This document shows, one piece after another, positions 50,493 to 61,504 of a stretch of DNA of 64,000 nucleotides (positions are counted from its first letter, which is position 1; every line of letters starts with the position of its first letter). This DNA comes from Ptiloglossa arizonensis (Eukaryota; Arthropoda; Insecta; Hymenoptera; Colletidae). Where the stretch lies: positions 62,001 to 126,000 of the forward strand of contig NW_027478896.1 in NCBI RefSeq assembly GCF_051014685.1. The letters are read 5' to 3'. Below the pieces are notes generated by a model that saw only the letters and a list, made by a program, of their open reading frames with translations, did no database searches and was not told the DNA's origin. Position numbers and translations under genes: made by a program.

Positions 50493-51844
50493 TTCCAATT
50501 GCATCTGAAAGTAGAAACTCGCCCGATTACAACGGTATGTGTATTTTTGCCCGAGGCCATTCTGGTTAAGCGTTTGTAGCAGCAGAAGTGCGAAAAATTT
50601 GTTGTCTTCTCAACCATTTCTTAGCTTCAAACTCCCATATCTCGCGAACTGATTGACCTAACCCAAAAATTCCAATTGCATCTGAAAGTAGAAACTCGCC
50701 CGATTACAACGGTATGTGTATTTTTTTCCTAGGCCATTCTGGTTAAGCGTTTGGAGCAGCAGAAGTGCGAAAAATTTGTTGTCTTCTCAACCATTTCTTA
50801 GCTTCAAACTCCCATATCTCGCGAACGGATTGACCTAACCCAAAAATTCCTGTTGCATCTGAAAGTAGAAACTCGCCCGATTACAGCGGTATGTGTATTT
50901 TTTCCCTAGGCCATTCTGGTTAAGCGTTTGGAGCAGCAGAAGTGCGAAAAATTTGTTGTCTTCTCAACCATTTCTTAGCTTCAAACTCCCATATCGCGCG
51001 AACGGATTGACCTAACCCAAAAATTCCTGTTGCATCTGAAAGTAGAAACTCGCCCGATTACAACGGTATGTGTATTTTTACCCTAGGCCATTCTTGTTAA
51101 GCGTTTGGAGCAGCAGAATTGCGAAAAATTTTTCGCCTTCTCAACCATTTCTTGGCTTCAAACTCCCATATCTCGCGAACGGATTGACCTAACCCAAAAA
51201 TTCCTGTAGCGTCTGAAAATGGAAACTCGCCCGATTACAACGGTATGTGTATTTTTTCCCTAGGCCATTCTTGTTAAGCGTTTGGAGCAGCAGAATTGCG
51301 AAAAATTTTTCGCCTTCTCAACCATTTCTTGGCTTCAAACTCCCATACCTCGCGAACGGATTGACCTAACCCAAAAATTCTTATTGCTTCTGAAAGTCGA
51401 AACTCGCCCGATTACAACGGTATGTGTATTTTTTCCCTAGGCCATTCTGGTTAAGCGTTTGGAGCAGCAGAAGTGCGAAAAATTTGTTGTCATCTCAACC
51501 CTTTCTTAGCTTCAAACTCCCATATCTCGCGAACGGATTGACCTAACCCAAAAATTCCAATTGCATCTGAAAGTAGAAACTCGCCCGATTACAACGGTAT
51601 GTGTATTTTTTCCCTAGGCTATTCTTGTTAAGCGTTTGGAGCAGCAGAATTGCGAAAAAATTTTTGCCTTCTCAACCATTTCTTGGCTTCAAACTCCCAT
51701 ATCTCGCGAACGGATTGACCTAACCCAAAAATTCCTATTGCTTCTGAAAGTCGAAACTCGCCCGATTACAGCGGTATGTGTATTTTTACCCTAGGCCAAT
51801 CTGGTTAAGCGTTTGGAGCAGCAGAATTGCGAAAAATTTTTGCC

Positions 51845-54019
51845 TTCTCAACCATTTCTTGGCTTCAAACTCCCATATCTCGCGAACGGATTGACCTAAC
51901 CCAAAAATTCCTGTAGCGTCTGAAAGTAGAAACTCGCCCGATTACAACGGTATGTGTATTTTTTCCCTAGGCCATTCTGTTTAAGCGTTTGGAGCAGCAG
52001 AATTGCGAAAAATTTTTTGCCTTCTCAACCATTTCTTGGCTTCAAACTCCCATATCTCGCGAACGGATAGACCTAACCCAAAAATTCCAATTGCATCTGG
52101 AAGTAGAAACTCGCCCGATTACAACGGTATGTGTATTTTTTCCCTAGGCCATTCTGGTTAAGCGTTTGGAGCAGCAGAAGTGCGAAAAATTTGTTGTCTT
52201 CTCAACCATTTCTTAGCTTCAAACTCCCATATCTCGCGAACTGATTGACCTAACCCAAAAATTCCTATTGCTTCTGAAAGTCGAAACTCGCCCGATTACA
52301 GCGGTATGTGTATTTTTACCCTAGGCCATTCTGGTTAAGCGTTTGGTGCAGCAGAATTGCGAAAAATTTTTTGCCTTCTCAACCATTTCTTGGCTTCAAA
52401 CTCCCATATCTCGCGAACGGATTGACCTAACCCAAAAATTCCTGTAGCGTCTGAAAGTAGAAACTCGCCCGATTACAACGGTATGTGTATTCTTTCCCTA
52501 GGCCATTCTGGTTAAGCGTTTGGAGCAGCAGAATTGCGAAAAATTTTTTGCCTTCTCAACCATTTCTTGGCTTCAAACTCCCATATCTCGCGAACGGATT
52601 GACCTAACCCAAAAATTCCAATTGCATCTGAAAGTAGAAACTCGCCCGATTACAACGGTATGTGTATTTTTTCCCTATGCCATTCTGGTTAAGCGTTTGG
52701 AGCAGCAGAAGTGCGAAAAATTTGTTGTCTTCTCAACCATTTCTTAGCTTCAAACTCCCATATCTCGCGAACGGATTGACCTAACTCAAAAATTCCTGTT
52801 GCGTCTGAAATTAGAAACTCGCCCGATTACAGCGGCATGTGTATTTTTACCCTAGGCCATTCTTGTTAAGCGTTTGGAGCAGCAGAATTGCGAAAAATTT
52901 TTCGCCTTCTCAACCATTTCTTGGCTTCAAACTCCCATATCTCGCGAACGGATTGACCTAACCCAAAAATTCCTGTAGCGTCTGAAAATGGAAACTCGCC
53001 CGATTACAACGGTATGTGTATTTTTTCCCTAGGCCATTCTTGTTAAGCGTTTGGAGCAGCAGAATTGCGAAAAATTTTTCGCCTTCTCAACCATTTCTTG
53101 GCTTTAAACTCCCATATCTCGCGAACGGATTGACCTAACCCAAAAATTCCTGTAGCGCCTGAAAGTAGAAACTCGCCCGATTACAACGGTATGTGTATTT
53201 TTTCCCTAGGCCATTCTGTTTAAGCGTTTGGAGCAGCAGAATTGCGAAAAATTTTTTGCCTTCTCAACCATTTCTTGGCTTCAAACTCCCATATCTCGCG
53301 AACGGATAGACCTAACCCAAAAATTCCAATTGCATCTGGAAGTAGAAACTCGCCCGATTACAACGGTATGTGTATTTTTTCCCTAGGCCATTCTGGTTAA
53401 GCGTTTGGAGCAGCAGAAGTGCGAAAAATTTGTTGTCTTCTCAACCATTTCTTAGCTTCAAACTCCCATATCTCGCGAACTGATTGACCTAACCCAAAAA
53501 TTCCTATTGCTTCTGAAAGTCGAAACTCGCCCGATTACAGCGGTATGTGTATTTTTACCCTAGGCCATTCTGGTTAAGCGTTTGGTGCAGCAGAATTGCG
53601 AAAAATTTTTTGCCTTCTCAACCATTTCTTGGCTTCAAACTCCCATATCTCGCGAACGGATTGACCTAACCCAAAAATTCCTGTAGCGTCTGAAAGTAGA
53701 AACTCGCCCGATTACAACGGTATGTGTATTCTTTCCCTAGGCCATTCTGGTTAAGCGTTTGGAGCAGCAGAATTGCGAAAAATTTTTTGCCTTCTCAACC
53801 ATTTCTTGGCTTCAAACTCCCATATCTCGCGAACGGATTGACCTAACCCAAAAATTCCAATTGCATCTGAAAGTAGAAACTCGCCCGATTACAACGGTAT
53901 GTGTATTTTTTCCCTATGCCATTCTGGTTAAGCGTTTGGAGCAGCAGAAGTGCGAAAAATTTGTTGTCTTCTCAACCATTTCTTACCTTCAAACTCCCAT
54001 ATCTCGCGAACGGATTGAC
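51845..54019 (+). repeat. 7-monomer-spaced duplication (1239 bp)
   Basis: 51845-52780 recurs at 53084-54019. Markers are TTCTGTTTAAGCG, GGATAGACC (52065 and 53304), CATCTGGAAGTAG, GAACTGATTG, TTTGGTGCAGC, GTATTCTTTCCC and CCCTATGCC (about 52673 and 53912). The same chain at the right end of the window has an 8-monomer spacing, so this version lacks one monomer. Confidence 0.85.
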
Positions 54020-55170
54020 CTAACCCAAAAATTCCTGTTGCATCTGAAAGTAGAAACTCGCCCGATTACAACGGTATGTGTATTTTTTCCCTAGGCCATT
54101 CTGGTTAAGCGTTTGGAGCAGCAGAATTGCGAAAAATTTTTTGCCTTCTCAACCATTCCTTGGCTTCAAACTCCCAAATCTCGCGAACGGATTGACCTAA
54201 CTCAAAAATTCCTGTTGCGTCTGAAATTAGAAACTCGCCCGATTACAGCGGCATGTGTATTTTTACCCTAGGCCATTCTTGTTAAGCGTTTGGAGCAGCA
54301 GAATTGCGAAAAATTTTTCGCCTTCTCAACCATTTCTTGGCTTCAAACTCCCATATCTCGCGAACGGATTGACCTAACCCAAAAATTCCTGTAGCGTCTG
54401 AAAATGGAAACTCGCCCGATTACAACGGTATGTGTATTTTTTCCCTAGGCCATTCTTGTTAAGCGTTTGGAGCAGCAGAATTGCGAAAAATTTTTGCCTT
54501 CTCAACCATTTCTTGGCTTCAAACTCCCATATCTCGCGAACGGATTGACCTAACCCAAAAATTCCTATTGCTTCTGAAAGTCGAAACTCGCCCGATTACA
54601 GCGGTATGTGTATTTTTACCCTAGGCCAATCTGGTTAAGCGTTTGGAGCAGCAGAATTGCGAAAAATTTTTTGCCTTCTCAACCATTTCTTGGCTTCAAA
54701 CTCCCATATCTCGCGAACGGATTGACCTAACCCAAAATTCCTGTAGCGTCTGAAAGTAGAAACTCGCCCGATTACAACGGTATGTGTATTCTTTCCCTAG
54801 GCCATTCTGGTTAAGCGTTTGGAGCAGCAGAATTGCGAAAAATTGTTTGCCTTCTCAACCATTTCTTGGCTCAAACTCCCATATCTCGCGAACGGATTGA
54901 CCTAACCCAAAAATTCCAATTGCATCTGAAAGTAGAAACTCGCCCGATTACAACGGTATGTGTATTTTTTCCCTAGGCCATTCTGGTTAAGCGTTTGGAG
55001 CAGCAGAAGTGCGAAAAATTTGTTGTCTTCTCAACCATTTCTTAGCTTCAAACTCCCATATCTCGCGAACGGATTGACCTAACCCAAAAATTCCTGTTGC
55101 ATCTGAAAGTAGAAACTCGCCCGATTACAGCGGTATGTGTATTTTTTCCCTAGGCCATTCTGGTTAAGCG
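54020..55170 (+). repeat. Mixed monomers with several 1-bp deletions
   Basis: About six and a half monomers starting with a CCCAAATC monomer at 54173. Four of the following positions have lost one base or changed in a tract: GCGAAAAATTTTTGCC near 54485, AACCCAAAATTCC near 54735, GGCTCAAACT at 54868 and AATTGTTTGCC near 54842. The classes otherwise match 52.8-53.1 kb and 51.6-52.0 kb. Confidence 0.7.
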
Positions 55171-56220
55171 TTTGGAGCAGCAGAAGTGCGAAAAATTTGT
55201 TGTCTTCTCAACCATTTCTTAGCTTCAAACTCCCATATCTCGTGAACGGATTGACCTAACCCAAAAATTCCTGTTGCATCTGAAAGTAGAAACTCGCCCG
55301 ATTACAACGGTATGTGTATTTTTTCCCTAGGCCATTCTGGTTAAGCGTTTGGAGCAGCAGAATTGCGAAAAATTTTTTGCCTTCTCAACCATTTCTTAGC
55401 TTCAAACTCCCATATCTCGCGAACGGATTGACCTAACCCAAAAATTCCTGTTGCATCTGAAAGTAGAAACTCGCCCGATTACAACGGTATGTGTGTTTTT
55501 TCCCTAGGCCATTCTGGTTAAGCGTTTGGAGCAGCAGAATTGCGAAAAATTTTTTGCCTTCTCAACCATTTCTTAGCTTCAAACTCCCATATCTCGCGAA
55601 CGGATTGACCTAACCCAAAAATTCCTGTTGCATCTGAAAGTAGAAACTCGCCCGATTACAACGGTATGTGTATTTTTTCCCTAGGCCATTCTGGTTAAGC
55701 GTTTGGAGCAGCAGAATTTCGAAAAATTTGTTGTCTTCTCAACCATTTCTTAGCGTCAATCTCCCATATCTCGCGAACGGATTGACCTAACCCAAAAATT
55801 CCTGTTGCATCTGAAAGTAGAAACTCGCCCGATTACAAAGGTATGTGTATTTTTTCCCTAGGCCATTGTGGTTAAGCGTTTGGAGCAGCAGAATTGCGAA
55901 AAATTTTTTGCCTTCTCAACCATTTCTTAGCTTCAAACTCCCATATCTCGCGAACCGATTGACCTAACCCAAAAATTCCTGTTGCATCTGAAAGTAGAAA
56001 CTCGCCCGATTACAACGGTATGTGTATTTTTTCCCTAGGCCATTCTGGTTAAGCGTTTGGTGCAGCAGAATTTCGAAAAATTTGTTGTCTTCTCAACCAT
56101 TTCTTAACGTCAAACTCCCATATCTCGCGAACGGATTGACCTAACCCAAAAATTCCTGTTGCATCTGAAAGTAGAAACTCGCCCGATTACAACGGTATGT
56201 GTATTTTTTCCCTAGGCCAT
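55170..56220 (+). repeat. Six-monomer block repeated at 60123-61173
   Basis: The offset is 4953 bp, 28 monomers minus 3 bp. Shared markers are AGCGTCAATCTCCC (55752 and 60705) and TTTGGTGCAGCAGAATTTCG (56056 and 61009). Private bases such as CTCGTGAACGG near 55241, GCCATTGTGG near 55863 and GAACCGATTG near 55953 are absent from the second copy. Confidence 0.78.
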
Positions 56221-57560
56221 TCTGGTTAAGCGTTTGGAGCAGCAGAATTGCGAAAAATTTTTTGCCTTCTCAACCATTCCTTGGCTTCAAACTCCCAAAT
56301 CTCGCGAACGGATTGACCTAACTCAAAAATTCCTGTTGCGTCTGAAATTAGAAACTCGCCCGATTACAGCGGCATGTGTATTTTTACCCTAGGCCATTCT
56401 TGTTAAGGGTTTGGAGCAGCAGAATTGCGAAATATTTTTCGCCTTCTCAACCATTTCTTGGCTTCAAACTCCCATATCTCGCGAACGGATTGACCTAACC
56501 CAAAAATTCCTGTAGCGTCTGAAAATGGAATCTCGCCCGATTACAACGGTATGTGTATTTTTTCCCTAGGCCACTCTTGTTAAGCGTTTGGAGCAGCAGA
56601 ATTGCGAAAAAATTTTCGCCTTCTCAACCATTTCTTGGCTTCAAACTCCCATATCTCGCGAACGGCTTGACCTAATCCAAAAATTCCTGTAGCGTCTGAA
56701 AGTAGAAACTCGCCCGATTACAACGGTATGTGTATTCTTTCCCTAGGCCATTCTGGTTAAGCGTTTGGAGCAGCAGAATTGCGAAAAATTTTTTGCCTTC
56801 TCAACCATTTCTTGGCTCAAACTCCCATATCTCGCGAACGGATTGACCTAACCCAAAAATTCCTGTTGCATCTGAAAGTAGAAACTCGCCCGATTACAAC
56901 GGTATGTGTATTTTTTCCCTAGGCCATTCTGGTTAAGCGTTTGGAGCAGCAGAATTGCGAAAAATTTTTTGCCTTCTCAACCATTCCTTAGCTTCAAACT
57001 CCCAAATCTCGCGAACGGGTTGACCTAACTCAAAAATTCCTGTTGCGTCTGAAATTAGAAACTCGCCTGATTACAGCGGCATGTGTATTTTTACCCTAGG
57101 CCATTCTTGTTAAGCGTTTGGAGCATCAGAATTGCGAAATATTTTTCGCCTTCTCAACCATTTCTTGGCTTCAAACTCCCATATCTCGCGAACGGATTGA
57201 CGTAACCCAAAAATTCCTGTAGCGTCTGAAAATGGAAACTCGCCCGATTACAACGGTATGTGTATTTTTTCCCTAGGCCATTCTTGTTAAGCGTTTGGAG
57301 CAGCAGAATTGCGAAAAATTTTTCGCCTTCTCAACCATTTCTTGGCTTCAAACTCCCATATCTCGCGAACGGCTTGACCTAACCCAAAAATTCCTGTAGC
57401 GTCTGAAAGTAGAAACTCGCCCGATTACAACGGTTTGTGTATTCTTTCCCTAGGCCATTCTGGTTAAGCGTTTGGAGCAGCAGAATTGCGAAAAATTTTT
57501 TGCCTTCTCAACCATTTCTTGGCTCAAACTCCCATATCTCGCGAACGGATTGACCTAACC
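56145..57560 (+). repeat. Tandem 4-monomer duplication (about 2 x 707 bp)
   Basis: CCCAAATC at 56294 and 57001, GCGAAATATTTTTCGCC near 56427 and 57134, CGGCTTGACC at 56663 and 57370 and GGCTCAAACT at 56814 and 57521 are all 707 bp apart. That is 4 monomers minus the shared 1-bp deletion. Differences are isolated bases (CCATTCCTTAGC, CTCGCCTGATTAC and GAGCATCAG in the second copy). Confidence 0.85.
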
Positions 57561-59072
57561 CAAAAATTCCAATTGCATCTGAAAGTAGAAACTCGCCCGA
57601 TTACAACGGTATGTGTATTTTTTCCCTAGGCCATTCTGGTTAAGCGTTTGGAGCAGCAGAAGTGCGAAAAATTTGTTGTCTTCTCAACCATTTCTTAGCT
57701 TCAAACTCCCATATCTCGCGAACGGATTGACCTAACCCAAAAATTCCTGTTGCATCTGAAAGTAGAAACTCGCCCGATTACAACGGTATGTGTATTTTTT
57801 CCCTAGGCCATTCTGGTTAAGCGTTTGGAGCAGCAGAATTGCGAAAAATTTTTTGCCTTCTCAACCATTTCTTAGCTTCAAACTCCCATTTCTCGCGAAC
57901 GGATTGACCTAACCCAAAAATTCCTGTTGCATCTGAAAGTAGAAACTCGCCCGATTACAACAGTATGTGTATTTTTTCCCTCGGCCATTCTGGTTAAGCG
58001 TTTGGAGCAGCAGAATTGCGAAAAATTTTTTGCCTTCTCAACCATTTCTTAGCTTCAAACTCCCATATCTCGCGAACGGATTGACCTAACCCAAAAATTC
58101 CTGTAGCGCCTGAAAGTAGAAACTCGCCCGATTACAACGGTATGTGTATTCTTTCCCTAGGCCATTCTGGTTAAGCGTTTGGAGCAGCAGAATTGCGAAA
58201 AATTTTTCGCCTTCTCAACCATTTCTTGGCTTCAAACTCCCATATCTCGCGAACGGCTTGACCTAACCCAAAAATTCCTGTAGCGTCTGAAAGTAGAAAC
58301 TCGCCCGATTAAAACGGTTTGTGTATTCTTTCCCTAGGCCATTCTGGTTAAGCGTTTGGAGCAGCAGAATTGCGAAAAATTTTTTGCCTTCTCAACCATT
58401 TCTTGGCTCAAACTCCCATATCTCGCGAACGGATTGACCTAACCCAAAAATTCCAATTGCATCTGAAAGTAGAAACTCGCCCGATTACAACGGTATGTGT
58501 ATTTTTTCCCTAGGCCATTCTGGTTAAGCGTTTGGAGCAGCAGAAGTGCGAAAAATTTGTTGTCTTCTCAACCATTTCTTAGCTTCAAACTCCCATATCT
58601 CGCGAACGGATTGACCTAACCCAAAAATTCCTGTTGCATCTGAAAGTAGAAACTCGCCCGATTACAACGGTATGTGTATTTTTTCCCTAGGCCATTCTGG
58701 TTAAGCGTTTGGAGCAGCAGAATTGCGAAAAATTTTTTGCCTTCTCAACCATTTCTTAGCTTCAAACTCCCATTTCTCGCGAACGGATTGACCTAACCCA
58801 AAAATTCCTGTTGCATCTGAAAGTAGAAACTCGCCCGATTACAACGGTATGTGTATTTTTTCCCTCGGCCATTCTGGTTAAGCGTTTGGAGCAGCAGAAT
58901 TGCGAAAAATTTTTTGCCTTCTCAACCATTTCTTAGCTTCAAACTCCCATATCTCGCGAACGGATTGACCTAACCCAAAAATTCCTGTAGCGCCTGAAAG
59001 TAGAAACTCGCCCGATTACAACGGTATGTGTATTCTTTCCCTAGGCCATTCTGGTTAAGCGTTTGGAGCAGC
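57305..59072 (+). repeat. Tandem 5-monomer duplication (2 x 884 bp)
   Basis: CGGCTTGACC (57370, 58254), GGTTTGTGTATTC (about 57432 and 58316), GGCTCAAACT (57521, 58405), CCCATTTCTCGCG (about 57885 and 58769), CCCTCGGCC (about 57979 and 58863) and GTAGCGCCTG (about 58103 and 58987) all repeat at 884 bp. It overlaps the 4-mer at 56145-57560, so two exchanges followed one another here. Confidence 0.86.
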
Positions 59073-61400
59073 AGAATTGCGAAAAATTTTTTGCCTTCTC
59101 AACCATTTCTTGGCTTCAAACTCCCATATCTCGCGAACGGATTGACCTAACCCAAAAATTCCAATTGCATCTGAAAGTAGAAACTCGCCCGATTACAACT
59201 GTATGTGTATTTTTTCCCTAGGCCATTCTGGTTAAGCGTTTGGAGCAGCAGAATTGCGAAAAATTTTTTGCCTTCTCAACCATTCCTTGGCTTCAAACTC
59301 CCAAATCTCGCGAACGGATTGACATTACTCAAAAATTCCTGTTGCGTCTGAAATTAGAAACTCGCCCGATTACAGCGGCATGTGTATTTTTACCCTAGGC
59401 CATTCTTGTTAAGCGTTTGGAGCAGCAGAATTGCGAAAAATTTTTCGCCTTCTCAACCATTTCTTGGCTTCAAACTCCCATATCTCGCGAACGGATTGAC
59501 CTAACCCAAAAATTCCTGTAGCGTCTGAAAATGGAAACTCGCCCGATTACAACGGTGTGTGTATTTTTTCCCTAGGCCATTCTTGTTAAGCGTTTGGAGC
59601 AGCAGAATTGCGAAAAATTTTTCGCCTTCTCAACCATTTCTTGGCTTCAAACTCCCATACCTCGCGAACGGATTGACCTAACCCAAAAATTCCTATTGCT
59701 TCTGAAAGTCGACACTCGCCCGATTACAACGGTATGTGTATTTTTTCCCTAGGCCATTCTGGTTAAGCGTTTGGAGCAGCAGAATTTCGAAAAATTTGTT
59801 GTCTTCTCAACCATTTCTTAGCGTCAAACTCCCATATCTCGCGAACGGATTGGCCTAACCCAAAAATTACTGTTGCATCTGAAAGTAGAAACTCGCCCGA
59901 TTACAACGGTATGTGTATTTTTTCCCTAGGCCATTCTGGTTAAGCGTTTGGAGCAGCAGAATTGCCAAAAATTTTTTGCCTTCTCAACCATTTCTTGGCT
60001 TCAAACTCCCATATCTCGCGAACAGACTGACCTAACCCAAAAATTCCAATTGCATCTGAAAGTAGAAACTCGCCCGATTACAACGGTATGTGTATTTTTT
60101 CCCTAGGCCATTCTGGTTAAGCGTTTGGAGCAGCAGAAGTGCGAAAAATTTGTTGTCTTCTCAACCATTTCTTAGCTTCAAACTCCCATATCTCGCGAAC
60201 GGATTGACCTAACCCAAAAATTCCTGTTGCATCTGAAAGTAGAAACTCGCCCGATTACAACGGTATGTGTATTTTTTCCCTAGGCCATTCTGGTTAAGCG
60301 TTTGGAGCAGCAGAATTGCGAAAAATTTTTTGCCTTCTCAACCATTTCTTAGCTTCAAACTCCCATATCTCGCGAACGGATTGACCTAACCCAAAAATTC
60401 CTGTTGCATCTGAAAGTAGAAACTCGCCCGATTACAACGGTATGTGCATTTTTTCCCTAGGCCATTCTGGTTAAGCGTTTGGAGCAGCAGAATTGCGAAA
60501 AATTTTTTGCCTTCTCAACCATTTCTTAGCTTCAAACTCCCATATCTCGCGAACGGATTGACCTAACCCAAAAATTCCTGTTGCATCTGAAAGTAGAAGC
60601 TCGCCCGATTACAACGGTATGTGTATTTTTTCCCTAGGCCATTCTGGTTAAGCGTTTGGAGCAGCAGAATTTCGAAAAATTTGTTGTCTTCTCAACCATT
60701 TCTTAGCGTCAATCTCCCATATCTCGCGAACGGATTGACCTAACCCAAAAATTCCTGTTGCATCTGAAAGTAGAAACTCGCCCGATTACAACGGTATGTG
60801 TATTTTTTCCCTAGGCCATTCTGGTTAAGCGTTTGGAGCAGCAGAATTGCGAAAAATTTTTTGCCTTCTCAACCATTTCTTAGCTTCAAACTCCCATATC
60901 TCGCGAACGGATTGACCTAACCCAAAAATTCCTGTTGCATCTGAAAGTAGAAACTTGCCCGATTACAACGGTATGTGTATTTTTTCCCTAGGCCATTCTG
61001 GTTAAGCGTTTGGTGCAGCAGAATTTCGAAAAATTTGTTGTCTTCTCAACCATTTCTTAGCGTCAAACTCCCATATCTCGCGAACGGATTGACCTAACCC
61101 AAAAATTCCTGTTGCATCTGAAAGTAGAAACTCGCCCGATTACAACGGTATGTGTATTTTTTCCCTAGGCCATTCTGGTTAAGCGTTTGGAGCAGCAGAA
61201 TTGCGAAAAATTTTTTGCCTTCTCAACCATTTCTTGGCTTCAAACTCCCATATCTCGCGAACGGATTGACCTAACCCAAAAATTCCAATTGCATCTGAAA
61301 GTAGAAACTCGCCCGATTACAACGGTATGTGTATTTTTTCCCTATGCCATTCTGGTTAAGCGTTTGGAGCAGCAGAAGTGCGAAAAATTTTTTGCCTTCT
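59073..61400 (+). repeat. Satellite monomers including a CCCAAATC module and the copy of 55.2-56.2 kb
   Basis: A CCCAAATC monomer at 59300 starts the usual series (GTAGCGTCTGAAAATGG at about 59517, then CCCATACC with TATTGCTTCTG). It is followed by a GAATTTCG monomer near 59784 and the block matching 55170-56220. Unusual single bases include GATTGGCCTAACC near 59848, AAAAATTACTG near 59863 and TTGCCAAAAATT near 59963. Confidence 0.65.
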
Positions 61401-61504
61401 CAACCATTTCTTAGCTTCAAACTCCCATATCTCGCGAACGGATTGACCTAACCCAAAAATTCCAATTGCATCTGAAAGTAGAAACTCGCCCGATTACAAC
61501 GGTA

